A stretch of DNA of 25,346 bases from Methanothrix sp. (GTDB taxonomy: Archaea; Halobacteriota; Methanosarcinia; Methanotrichales; Methanotrichaceae): NCBI GenBank assembly GCA_023229165.1, contig JALNZQ010000007.1:1-25346 (forward strand), in the 5' to 3' direction. Position 1 is the first letter of the stretch. Each line of letters begins with the position of its first letter. The notes under the pieces were generated by a model, which was given only the letters and a program-made list of their open reading frames with translations, had not been told where the DNA came from and did not search any database. Both the position numbers and the translations under genes were made by a program. Below are positions 7,405-14,700 of this stretch, in pieces.

Positions 7405-7841
7405 CTTATTCTCTTCATGAGTTATATTCCTGCCTCCGCTATCTTTGATGGCTTTGCCTGGAAAGCCAGATGCCAGAAATTTGCACGCAAAAGTATTAAA
7501 AATTTTTTGACCCTTAGCTGGCGAAAGGAGAGTTTTTGCGATTTCTCGCGGTTTAAAGCGGGTTATGGAATAATCGTCCCACCGCACTTCTCGTATCTTT
7601 TCAGTGGCGGCAGTTTGGGCCCGCTTGTGCAGAGATGCCTGCATACAGAACTGCGCACGCGTGGGCTTACATGAGGAGAGAGCACGTCATGCGCGAGTGC
7701 GGGGGTACACGCGCACAGATCGTCACCAAAATCGGTCCAAATATGGAGCGTCGGAGAAAAAGGGAATTAATAGCTAATGGAATGTAATAGCTGCCAAAAA
7801 TATTACTGGTAATTAAATACGCCGATTAGAATTGTTATAGG
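7405..7841. other. Intergenic region without a convincing gene
   Basis: About 440 nt. Open frames here lack motifs. The best small candidate is a plus-strand ATG at 7689 with GAGGAG 10 nt upstream, giving 32 basic residues to a stop at 7787 (or 38 from 7671). T-runs on the minus strand at its right end (7795-7803 and 7845-7849) probably end the ribosomal cluster transcript. Confidence 0.35.
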
Positions 7842-7850
7842 TAAGAAAAG
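7842..7850 (-). terminator. Possible oligo-T terminator after the tRNA
   Basis: Directly after the tRNA 3' end the minus strand reads CTTTTCTTA, and a further TATTTTTGG follows about 45 nt on. Archaeal termination commonly uses such T-runs. No hairpin is needed. Confidence 0.35.
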
Positions 7851-7949
7851 CGCCGAGGGTGAGATTCGAACTCACGAGACCCTTGCGGATCACCAGCTAT
7901 CCAGGAGAACTCACTCCAGGCTGGCGCCCTACCGCTAGACGACCTCGGC
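7851..7949 (-). tRNA. tRNA-Ser(GGA), with 15-nt intron
   Basis: The acceptor stem GCCGAGG pairs with CCTCGGC, followed by discriminator G; CCA is not encoded. The D arm is GTCT/GGGC with a short AGCGGTA loop, the anticodon stem is CCAGC/GCTGG, and the T arm is GTGAG-TTCGAAT-CTCAC. The variable arm is 17 nt with a 5-bp stem (GATCC/GGGTC) and a GCAA loop, making this a class II tRNA. With the intron removed the anticodon loop is CTGGAGA, anticodon GGA. Class II form, G73 and GGA together indicate serine; the short D loop is unusual for that. The mature length is 84 nt. It starts 8 nt after the cbf5 stop codon, so it is probably co-transcribed. Confidence 0.85.
7899..7913 (-). other. tRNA intron at position 37/38 (bulge-helix-bulge)
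   Basis: The 15-nt TGAGTTCTCCTGGAT lies between G37 and A38. Positions 32-35 (CTGG) pair with intron CTGG (nt 10-13) as C-G, U-G, G-U, G-C, leaving 3-nt bulges AG|T and AT|A at the two cut sites and an intron stem GAG/CTC. This is the canonical archaeal splicing-endonuclease target. Confidence 0.75.
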
Positions 7950-7957
7950 ATTTGGTT

Positions 7958-9148
7958 TTAGCGCTTGGCGGCAATTTTCGCTGCCTTGGAAGCGTCCCTC
8001 TCGGCCAGCTTCCACGCCTTGGGATACGTGCCCGGCTCCATTATTACCCTTTCGGTCAGAACGGCAATGCCCGTCTTGCCGTCGAGCATCTCCCGGCTGT
8101 TCATATCGGCCCGGCCAATGCCCACAGCTTCTCCTTTCAGGGTAAAGAGGGCAACAATGTCGCCCTTACTAATATCTGTCTCCAGGCGAAGCAGCCCGGG
8201 CAGAGCCAGGGGCGCGCCGTGACAGATGGCATCCACGGCATTGTCGGCTATTACCAGCCTAGGCAGATGCCACAGGGCCGCCTCCACGGGCAATATGACG
8301 CGCCGCAGGCCCGTCTCATCGCCCGTCTCCTTCCAGGCGGCATAGGCATCAATGAGTTGATGCAGCGTTACCAGCGTCTCATCCTCGCGGAAGGGGCCGG
8401 CACGCGTGCGGCGCAACTCCTCCATGTTCGCGCCCGTGCCTAAAGCGAGACCAATATCAAAGCAAAGCTTGCGGATGTAGGTGCCCGCCTGGCAGCCTAC
8501 GCGCATGAGCACGCGCTGCTCCTCAATCTCCAGGACATCCAGATAATAAATAGTGCGAATGCGTAGTTCCTTTACCACCGAACTCTTCAAGGGCGGCTTT
8601 TGGAAAATAGGGCCCATGAATTCTCCGCAGACATCGAGGAGGCGCTTCTTGGGCTGGGGCTTATGCACACGCATGAGGCAGATGTACTCCTTTCCCGCCA
8701 AGAGAAGAGTATCCATAATCCTCGTCGCGTCTCCCAGGAGAACGGGCAAAATACCAGTCACCTTGGGATCAAGAGTGCCGCTGTGCCCCGCCTTCTCTAC
8801 TTCTAAAATGCGTTTCACCCAGGCGGCCACCTCGTGGCTGGTCGGCCCGGAGGTCTTGTCCAGATTGATGGCCCCTAAGGACATGTGCATCTTGAGGCTG
8901 CGCTTCTCGGGCAAGGTGCCATAGGCAGAATTGGTCTTTCCGCTTCGCTTTATCAGCACTGATCTGACCTTGTCAGAAGGAAGAATCTGTGGATATGCAG
9001 AAACAGATGAGGATGTGGATGATGCAGTAGTGGATGAGGACAGAGCAGAAGACGACGCATAGGGTGAGCTGGCTGGAGAGCGCGGTGATCCGCGATCTGA
9101 TCTTTTCTCAGTCTTCTCTGCCCCCTCTGCGCGATGAATCACAGACAC
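7958..9148 (-). CDS. cbf5: Cbf5, catalytic subunit of H/ACA RNP tRNA/rRNA pseudouridine synthase
   Basis: 396 residues from a GTG. The TruB-type catalytic domain holds INLDKTSGPTSHEV (94-107) and GHSGTLDPKVTG (121-132), with catalytic Asp127. KPPLKSSVVKELRIR and GTYIRKLCFDIG follow. A PUA domain occupies the C-terminus (DISKGDIVALF to GTYPKAWKL). It works with Nop10, Gar7/L7Ae-type partners and guide RNAs to make pseudouridine. Normal archaeal Cbf5 begins near LPSDKVRSVLIKRSG (residues 56-70). Here residues 1-54 are a Ser/Thr/Ala-rich extension (SSSALSSSTTASSTSSS). No in-frame ATG, GTG or TTG lies close before residue 55, so the extension appears to be translated. The start overlaps the cmk end by 10 nt. 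Confidence 0.9.
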   Translation of the reverse strand: MSVIHRAEGAEKTEKRSDRGSPRSPASSPYASSSALSSSTTASSTSSSVSAYPQILPSDKVRSVLIKRSGKTNSAYGTLPEKRSLKMHMSLGAINLDKTSGPTSHEVAAWVKRILEVEKAGHSGTLDPKVTGILPVLLGDATRIMDTLLLAGKEYICLMRVHKPQPKKRLLDVCGEFMGPIFQKPPLKSSVVKELRIRTIYYLDVLEIEEQRVLMRVGCQAGTYIRKLCFDIGLALGTGANMEELRRTRAGPFREDETLVTLHQLIDAYAAWKETGDETGLRRVILPVEAALWHLPRLVIADNAVDAICHGAPLALPGLLRLETDISKGDIVALFTLKGEAVGIGRADMNSREMLDGKTGIAVLTERVIMEPGTYPKAWKLAERDASKAAKIAAKR

Positions 9149-9663
9149 GAGCGGCCCCTCACTGCGGCCAGCACAATTGCCAGCGTGGCTGCCTCATCGA
9201 ACTTGCCGCTATCAACTACCAGATCATAAACGGAAAAGTCGCTGATATCAATGTTGTAGTACATCTTATACCGCCGCCCCTCGCTCTCCTCGCGATAGCG
9301 TGTCTCCTGCATGGCATCCTCAGTCAGCTTTGCCTCGCGTTTTGCGATCCGTTCGGCTCTTGTGCGCAAGTCAGCCTTTAAAAGAACCTTCAAATCAGCG
9401 GTCAGCAAATGCCCGGAGAGCCGGCCCTCAAAGATGCCGCCGCCCTCTTTGGCCAGGGCCTTCTGAGCATCATCAATGAGGTAGTCGATCTCGGGACCTT
9501 TCTCGGCCAGACGGTTCATATCCCGAACTGAGATATTCTTCTCGCCAGCGATCTTGCGAAAGAGATCTCCGGAGTTTACCCAGCGTAGTTTAATCTCTTG
9601 GGAGAGAGAGCGAGCAAGAGTTGAGGTGCCCGTTCCCGGCGCACCGCTTATGGTTATTATCAT
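9139..9663 (-). CDS. cmk: Cytidylate kinase (archaeal type)
   Basis: 174 residues. The P-loop GAPGTGTST (7-15) opens the protein, followed by NSGDLFRKIA (about 30-39), GIFEGRLSGHLL (about 76-87), and the lid-region arginines of REAKLTEDAMQETRYREESE, the layout of archaeal short Cmk. It phosphorylates CMP and dCMP with ATP. The gene follows the DUF106 gene after 2 nt, with GAGCTAGAG before the ATG, and overlaps the cbf5 start. In many archaea eL34 and eL14 genes flank cmk here; none is present. Confidence 0.9.
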   Translation of the reverse strand: MIITISGAPGTGTSTLARSLSQEIKLRWVNSGDLFRKIAGEKNISVRDMNRLAEKGPEIDYLIDDAQKALAKEGGGIFEGRLSGHLLTADLKVLLKADLRTRAERIAKREAKLTEDAMQETRYREESEGRRYKMYYNIDISDFSVYDLVVDSGKFDEAATLAIVLAAVRGRSCL

Positions 9664-9665
9664 CT

Positions 9666-10274
9666 CTAGCTCATGCTCCCAATATCCAGAGCTTTACGAA
9701 TGATCTGCGATACAGGCAGTGAGCAAATAAAGTACCAGTAGAACCAGTAAAGGATCGGTCCCAGGACAGTGGAGTTGATGGGATGCGTGCCCCAGAAGGG
9801 AAAGGTCATCATCATGTTTGGGTTAGCGGATATGAAACTGTAAGCCCACATGAAGAGCGGTATGGAGACGATGCCTATGTAGAGCATGGGCTTAAACTGC
9901 ATCTGCATCATCTTACCCTGATCGGAGACCGCCTTCATCTGCTCGTTTTGCATGGCTTGAATCCTAGTCTGATCTCCGGATAGCTGCGCTTCTTTCATAT
10001 TTCTTTGCAGCTTCTTCATCTTCTCCTGCGATTCCCTCAAAAATTCCCAGTCCATAGTGTACTTCTGAATCAGGCTGGCGTACAGGCCCGTGACTGCCGC
10101 CAAAATGAAGAGCACCACATGGAAAGGCAGAATGTCGGGAAGCCATCCCAGCAAATAGCCAGTAGCCGCCCCCAGGCCTTCTCTAAGTTCAGCGCTGATC
10201 ATTACCCCAAAAAAGAGGACAAAGCCCACCGCCATGGCGGCTTTGTCGAGGGACTTGGTCAGCTTGTTATTCAT
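9666..10274 (-). CDS. DUF106 membrane protein, EMC3/Get1/YidC-like insertase
   Basis: 202 residues. Membrane segments lie at about 12-28, 52-70, 130-148 and 168-188. A cytosolic coiled coil (about 74-125, rich in Q, K, E and M) sits between the second and third, the hallmark of the Oxa1 superfamily members related to EMC3 and TMCO1. It is expected to help insert membrane proteins alongside SecY. The start overlaps the secY stop by 4 nt (ATGA), so the two are translationally coupled and presumably made in proportion. An adenylate kinase gene often found next to secY in archaea is not in this position. Confidence 0.88.
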   Translation of the reverse strand: MNNKLTKSLDKAAMAVGFVLFFGVMISAELREGLGAATGYLLGWLPDILPFHVVLFILAAVTGLYASLIQKYTMDWEFLRESQEKMKKLQRNMKEAQLSGDQTRIQAMQNEQMKAVSDQGKMMQMQFKPMLYIGIVSIPLFMWAYSFISANPNMMMTFPFWGTHPINSTVLGPILYWFYWYFICSLPVSQIIRKALDIGSMS

Positions 10275-11881
10275 GCCGACGCTCCGAAGAACTTCTGCAT
10301 CATGGGGTACATCTCCTGAATCTGCTCGCTGGCCACCTGCTCATAGAGCCGATAGACTATGCTCACAGCCAAGAGCAGCCCCGTGCCGCCCGCGCCTCCC
10401 AGTGTGCCCAAAAGGCTGGCGATCAAGGTTAAAATGCCAATGATCACGCCGCCAATCACAGTCACCTTGGGGATATACCTCTCCATCAGCTTCTCAATGG
10501 AGGCCGGGTTTCTTCTGTAGCCCGGAACCTGTAGGCCCGAGTTGTGAATCTTGGCAGCAACGCTCTTGGGGCCCATGCCCGTGGTCTCAATCCAGAAGAT
10601 GGCGAAGATAATGCCGCCAATGATCAGGAATGAAGCGTCCACAATCACATGCAGAAATATCTGCCAGCCAGCCAAAGCCGAGAATCCCAATTCCGTCATA
10701 CCAGGAGTGTTCTGTACCATTCCCGGCATCCAGTCACTGGGACCTCGCAAGGCAGATAGATAGTACATCAGGCCCGATACCGGCTGAGGCGAAGAGCCGC
10801 TCATGGCCGCCCCCGTTGCGGAATTGATCGTCGCTTCGGAAATAAAATTTCCAAGAATGCTTGAGTAGCCGGTATAAATCGTGGTCACTCCCTGGCCGGT
10901 TATCGTGGCCGAGGTTACCGTGCCGATCTTGGCCGCCAGCAATGCTCCAATCATCTCGATGTTGGCCTGAATGGCCCGCACCAGGATCATGGGAAGAACT
11001 GAGGCATAAACCAGCTTGACAGGGAACCGTCCCCGCGCGCCCCGCACACGGCTGTGGGCCAGTGGTATCTCTATTCTGGTAGACTCCACCAATACGACCA
11101 GCAAAATGATCATTATGGTAGATATAAGCGCCAGAATTCCTCCTGTTATCAGAATGAATCTCAGCCCTTCCGATGTGAAGAGGGTATCAAATCCGATGAG
11201 CTGCAGCCTGATGATATCGATCCATTTGGGTATGATGCCTACAGGAAGCCCAGCATCGCCGCTCGCCGGATTGATGATGCCCGTAACCAGTTGCTGGCTT
11301 ATTCCAGCTACGATAAAGAGCCCCACTCCCGAGCCGACGCCCCATTTTGAGACGACCTCATCCATATAGACGATGAGTGATCCGCCTACGAAGACCTGAA
11401 TAAAGATCAATAACGATATCATGCCCAGGGAAACGCTGAGAGTACCAGCTAAACCGGCATCCGGCAGCAGATAGCCTCCCAACACCTGCGGCAGGGCCTC
11501 AACTGCGACCATCACAAATACCAGAGCCTTTTGCGTGCCCTGATAGATGGCCTGATCGCGGGGTTCGCTCAGATTGAGCTTGATGATCTGGGCGCCCACG
11601 AGAAGCTGCAATACTATGGATGCGGTAACAATTGGACCGATGCCAAGGAGCATCATCGTGCCGAAGGATCCGGCAAAGAAGGCACGATAAGAACTGAAAA
11701 TATCTATGGATGCTGTGGAAAGCCCAAATAGGGGTATATTTCCCAGGATGAAGTAAAGCAGCAGTATGGCTAAAGTCCAGCTTAGCTTTCTCTTAAAATG
11801 GACGTGCCCAGTGGGCCGCTCCACGGAGGGGAGCCGGCGCACAAAGGGCTCTATCGCATAAAAGAAACTCTGCTGGTTCAT
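10271..11881 (-). CDS. secY: Preprotein translocase subunit SecY
   Basis: 536 residues with about ten hydrophobic segments. The N-terminal FYAIEPFVRRLPSVERP, the plug region LFGLSTASIDIFSSYRAFF, and the loop ESTRIEIPLAHSRVRGARGR after the fifth or sixth helix are the archaeal/eukaryotic Sec61alpha pattern. The late cytosolic loop WIETTGMGPKSVAAKIHNSG binds the ribosome. It forms the protein-conducting channel with SecE and Sec61beta. Length is above many archaeal SecY proteins (about 430-490), mostly from a longer extracytoplasmic loop (residues about 350-400, with MSGSSPQPVSG). Start overlaps the uL15 stop by 4 nt. Confidence 0.97.
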   Translation of the reverse strand: MNQQSFFYAIEPFVRRLPSVERPTGHVHFKRKLSWTLAILLLYFILGNIPLFGLSTASIDIFSSYRAFFAGSFGTMMLLGIGPIVTASIVLQLLVGAQIIKLNLSEPRDQAIYQGTQKALVFVMVAVEALPQVLGGYLLPDAGLAGTLSVSLGMISLLIFIQVFVGGSLIVYMDEVVSKWGVGSGVGLFIVAGISQQLVTGIINPASGDAGLPVGIIPKWIDIIRLQLIGFDTLFTSEGLRFILITGGILALISTIMIILLVVLVESTRIEIPLAHSRVRGARGRFPVKLVYASVLPMILVRAIQANIEMIGALLAAKIGTVTSATITGQGVTTIYTGYSSILGNFISEATINSATGAAMSGSSPQPVSGLMYYLSALRGPSDWMPGMVQNTPGMTELGFSALAGWQIFLHVIVDASFLIIGGIIFAIFWIETTGMGPKSVAAKIHNSGLQVPGYRRNPASIEKLMERYIPKVTVIGGVIIGILTLIASLLGTLGGAGGTGLLLAVSIVYRLYEQVASEQIQEMYPMMQKFFGASA

Positions 11882-12255
11882 ACTACTACTGCCTGACCAC
11901 CAGCAGCCTCAATTTTGCTCTTCGCCGTCACAGTGAATCCAGCAGCGCTAACGTTAAGCGTTCTGGTTACCTTGCCGCGACCCAGCACCTTCATCTCGGA
12001 AAGCTCAATTTTGCCATCCGGGCCTGCCATCTGGTCTAGCACGTCCACGTTGACCACCTCGAGCTCCACGGAGAGAGGCAGCTTGACGAATCCGTGCTTG
12101 CCCATCTGAGTTCCGAGAAGCATAGAGCGCATGAAGTGATGTTTGCACTTCCCTGAATCTCCACGGCCGCCGCGAGACCCGCCTCCGCGCGCATTCTTGT
12201 GCTTGCCGTGATAGGTTCTGTGCCCTCTTTTTTCTTTCGTATTTGGTCTAACCAT
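11878..12255 (-). CDS. rpl15: Ribosomal protein uL15
   Basis: 125 residues. The basic glycine-rich N-terminus (RPNTKEKRGHRTYHGKHKNA, then GGGSRGGRGDSGKCKHH) threads into the large subunit, and the C-terminal part has KVLGRGKVTRTLNVSAAGFT and KIEAAGGQAVVV, the uL15 signature. It contacts 23S rRNA near the central protuberance. GAGGT precedes the ATG by 6 nt; it follows uL30 after a 4-nt gap and overlaps secY by 4 nt. Slightly shorter than most archaeal uL15 (about 140-150). Confidence 0.95.
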   Translation of the reverse strand: MVRPNTKEKRGHRTYHGKHKNARGGGSRGGRGDSGKCKHHFMRSMLLGTQMGKHGFVKLPLSVELEVVNVDVLDQMAGPDGKIELSEMKVLGRGKVTRTLNVSAAGFTVTAKSKIEAAGGQAVVV

Positions 12256-12259
12256 GGTT

Positions 12260-12715
12260 CTACCTCATCCTCTTGATAAGATCCGCCAAGTCCGTGCGAA
12301 AGCCCAGATCTCCGCCCTGTTGCGCGGTCTTCTTGATGGTCTTTAAACCCTTGCGGGCCGGATGGAGCCGGAATATGGGCTTGATTTCCAGATCCTTCAG
12401 GCTTGCTCTACCAGAGGTGATGGCACCGGCCAATTCCTTGAAGGAGCTATAGGATGTATTCTCTTTCAAGAACTGCTCTGTCAGCCGCCTGTTTGCACTC
12501 AGTCGTCCTCGCTTCTCGAGGAGCAAGGCCAGCGTGTCATCGTCTATCTTGCCCCAGGCCACATAGTCCTTTACCTTCTGGATCATCCCCCGGTAATGCG
12601 CATCTTCTTTGACGACGATGCAGTGATTGACTCTGTTTATGTGCAGCATCGCTAAAGTGGACTTGATCCCGGGCCGAAGGTTCAGCTCGCCTCTCAATCT
12701 CACTATGGCAAACAT
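12260..12715 (-). CDS. rpl30: Ribosomal protein uL30
   Basis: 151 residues, the long archaeal/eukaryotic L7-like form. It starts MFAIVRLRGELNLRPGIKST and contains TLAMLHINRVNHCIVV and the KVKDYVAWGKID segment. The frame is open further upstream inside the uS5 gene, but GTGAGG lies 8 nt before the ATG at 12715 and the family begins there. The uS5 stop is 2 nt upstream. It binds 23S rRNA in the large subunit. Confidence 0.95.
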   Translation of the reverse strand: MFAIVRLRGELNLRPGIKSTLAMLHINRVNHCIVVKEDAHYRGMIQKVKDYVAWGKIDDDTLALLLEKRGRLSANRRLTEQFLKENTSYSSFKELAGAITSGRASLKDLEIKPIFRLHPARKGLKTIKKTAQQGGDLGFRTDLADLIKRMR

Positions 12716-12717
12716 CT

Positions 12718-13341
12718 TCAAGCCCTCACAGTTACAGTATTTATGAGTGCATTGTAGGTGGCCTTGGCGAAATTGATAGTCGTCCTGGTCGAACCTGCCG
12801 TTCTTGTCCACACATCCTTGATGCCTGCCATGTCCATGACCTTTTTGGATGTGTCGCCGGCTGCGATTCCAAGCCCGCGGGGCGCCGGGATAAGCACTAC
12901 CCTGACGCTTCCGGATTCGCCTACTACCTGATAAGGCACTGTGTGCGCCTGGCCGCAGCCGCATTCCCAGCTACCGCAGCCTCGCTTAACCTTCATGATA
13001 TTTCGCTTGGCACTATCGATACCCTTCTTGATGGCTTTGCCCACCTGGACATCCTTTCCTTCGCCAAGTCCAATGTAGCCGTCTCTGTTTCCTACAATTA
13101 CCGTGGTTCTGAATTTGACCCTCCTTCCGGAGTCCGTCATCCTCTGAACCATGTTGATATCCAGAACTTCATCCTCAAGTCCCGGTATCAGTACATCTAT
13201 CAGGCCAGCCTCCTTGATAGGCAGACCCGAGGCAATTGCCTCATCAAAGGAAGTTACCTGGCCCTCAAAGACGAGCTTGCCCAGCCTTGTCCTGGGGACC
13301 CACTCTTCCTGGTAAAAATCACGCTTCTTTTTCCGATCCAT
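12718..13341 (-). CDS. rps5: Ribosomal protein uS5
   Basis: 207 residues. The double-stranded RNA-binding-like domain is at about 45-115 (VQRMTDSGRRVKFRTTVIVG, GYIGLGEGKDVQVGKAI), followed by the archaeal/eukaryotic cysteine-containing turn GCGSWECGCGQAHTVP (122-137) and the S5 fold-2 domain with APRGLGIAAGD and DVWTRTAGSTRTT. The protein shapes the decoding-site side of the small subunit. GGGGTGA precedes the ATG. Confidence 0.96.
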   Translation of the reverse strand: MDRKKKRDFYQEEWVPRTRLGKLVFEGQVTSFDEAIASGLPIKEAGLIDVLIPGLEDEVLDINMVQRMTDSGRRVKFRTTVIVGNRDGYIGLGEGKDVQVGKAIKKGIDSAKRNIMKVKRGCGSWECGCGQAHTVPYQVVGESGSVRVVLIPAPRGLGIAAGDTSKKVMDMAGIKDVWTRTAGSTRTTINFAKATYNALINTVTVRA

Positions 13342-13345
13342 AAGT

Positions 13346-13855
13346 TCACCCCAGTATCTTCGCTCGAACCTGCTCGAATTGGGCCACGATATCTGCTCCC
13401 GTGTGTTTCTTTATGTGCTCGCCGGAAATCCTCTTCTCATCGGGGAAGATCTCTGAGCCATGAGGCACATTCACACCAGCGTCTACGATGCCTTTGATGG
13501 CAGCATAGATTCTGTTGCCTTTAGTGGAGGCATGCAGACCAATATCTGCGATACCTTCATCAATGCCTAGGGCCAGCATCTTCTTTCCGAAGAGAAGGCC
13601 GGTAAGATAGGCAGCCGGTATATTGCTCTTGCTAAAGGTAAATCCGAAGTCCTGCAGCTCTCGGGAATTAACCGTCAGGAGCGTTTTATCGCCATTCTGC
13701 TCCGCAACCACCAATTGCAGCAATGTGTTGGCATTGCTCTTCCTGACAACAACGCGGGGTTTCTTCGATAGTATTAGCTTATATCTAACGTGATAGTTGG
13801 TCTTACCCTCTCTTCTTCTTCGGAAGGGGACTCTATATCTCGGTCCTGTAGCCAA
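13346..13855 (-). CDS. rpl18: Ribosomal protein uL18 (TTG start)
   Basis: 169 residues from a TTG at 13855: M-ATGPRYRVPFRRRREGKTN, exactly the family's start. The frame extends to a TTG at 13873 within eL19, but AGGAGTGA, which includes the end of eL19, sits 5 nt before the 13855 TTG and decides the start. Motifs include YKLILSKKPRVVVRKSN, AAYLTGLLFGKKML and the C-terminal HIKKHTGADI. It binds 5S rRNA with uL5. The gap to eL19 is 1 nt. Confidence 0.92.
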   Translation of the reverse strand: MATGPRYRVPFRRRREGKTNYHVRYKLILSKKPRVVVRKSNANTLLQLVVAEQNGDKTLLTVNSRELQDFGFTFSKSNIPAAYLTGLLFGKKMLALGIDEGIADIGLHASTKGNRIYAAIKGIVDAGVNVPHGSEIFPDEKRISGEHIKKHTGADIVAQFEQVRAKILG

Positions 13856-13856
13856 G

Positions 13857-14318
13857 TTATTCACTCCTGGCAAGGCCCTTAGCCTTGATGAATGAGTTCA
13901 TGTGCGCCAAACTTCTGTACTCGCCGCCCTTGGATTTGCGATAAAGCAAGCGGTAGGCATGGCGATCTATCTGGCCGCCTTCACGAAGCTCCCGAAGCTT
14001 CTTTCGCAGAGCCCGGATCTTGGTCATCCACTGCTCTTTTCTCGGGGATCGGGCGCCTTTGGCACCTCTTCTATGTCCCGCTCCTTTGCAGTGACCATAG
14101 GCACGCTTTATTGCTCTGGCCCTAATTCTGCCCCGGCTGTTGCCCTTCTTGGGCTTGGCCTTGATATTTCCGGCCTCTACCTGGGAGCGAATGTCCTCTC
14201 GGGTAATAGCATCGGAAAGCTCGCTTGCCACCTCTGGATCGGGATTGATCCAGACCCGGCTCTCGCCGATTTTAAGCTCCGATGCTGCGAGGCGCCGCTG
14301 CGTTGTTAAGCCCGGCAT
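13857..14318 (-). CDS. rpl19e: Ribosomal protein eL19
   Basis: 153 residues. The start MPGLTTQRRLAASELKIGES, then RVWINPDP, the central basic KKGNSRGRIRARAIKRAYGH, and the long C-terminal helix (WMTKIRALRKKLRELREGGQ) are diagnostic of this archaeal/eukaryotic protein. It lies near the tunnel exit and makes an inter-subunit bridge. The ATG at 14318 follows the eL32 stop by 2 nt, with GGTG upstream. Confidence 0.96.
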   Translation of the reverse strand: MPGLTTQRRLAASELKIGESRVWINPDPEVASELSDAITREDIRSQVEAGNIKAKPKKGNSRGRIRARAIKRAYGHCKGAGHRRGAKGARSPRKEQWMTKIRALRKKLRELREGGQIDRHAYRLLYRKSKGGEYRSLAHMNSFIKAKGLARSE

Positions 14319-14320
14319 TT

Positions 14321-14695
14321 CTAGGCACCACCCTTGGGATTGAGCACCCTAAGGCCAGCCTCTGCCGCCTTTGCCTGCATCTCCAGGCGTTTCTTCATGC
14401 CAACACCCGATGCTATGCGTACCACAGAGCCCTGCACCTTTTGCAGTTCTGCAACGTTATTAACCAGCACCTCAGGAAGGCCGCAGGGATGAAATCCCTT
14501 AACAGCCTTGGGGCTTCCATAGCCAACTCTGACCAGCTTGCCTTTTGCTGCAATCTGCTGCCGGAGTTTGTTGTGCAGGCCGCGAGGCTTTCGCCAGCTG
14601 GTTACCAGCCGCTTCTTTTTATGTGAATCATGAAAGTTGAACTCGGGCTTCTTTGATTTCTGCCGGGTTCTTACTCTCAGTAACCTCTCTGCCAT
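14321..14695 (-). CDS. rpl32e: Ribosomal protein eL32
   Basis: 124 residues, start MAERLLRVRTRQKSKKPEFN. The core SWRKPRGLHNKLRQQ and GYGSPKAVKGFHPCGLPEVL is the eL32 signature. A GTG at 14704 is in frame, but it lies inside the ribosome-binding site AGAGGTGA. The ATG at 14695 is 5 nt after that site and is the likely start. The stop of uL6 (14701) is just upstream. Confidence 0.94.
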   Translation of the reverse strand: MAERLLRVRTRQKSKKPEFNFHDSHKKKRLVTSWRKPRGLHNKLRQQIAAKGKLVRVGYGSPKAVKGFHPCGLPEVLVNNVAELQKVQGSVVRIASGVGMKKRLEMQAKAAEAGLRVLNPKGGA

Positions 14696-14700
14696 CCTCG

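Noticed and set aside
7851..7949. Alternative reading as tRNA-Gly(TCC) or another class I tRNA
   Set aside because: The D arm resembles Gly/Glu tRNAs and TCC occurs in the intron, but the 17-nt stem-forming variable arm, the CCAGC/GCTGG stem and G73 fit class II serine; a class I form would need a second intron.
7859..8443. 194-residue plus-strand frame opposite cbf5 and the tRNA
   Set aside because: It is a shadow of cbf5 and runs through the tRNA gene.
12716..12964. Upstream extension of the uL30 frame
   Set aside because: It lies inside uS5 in another frame; the uL30 family starts at the ATG at 12715.
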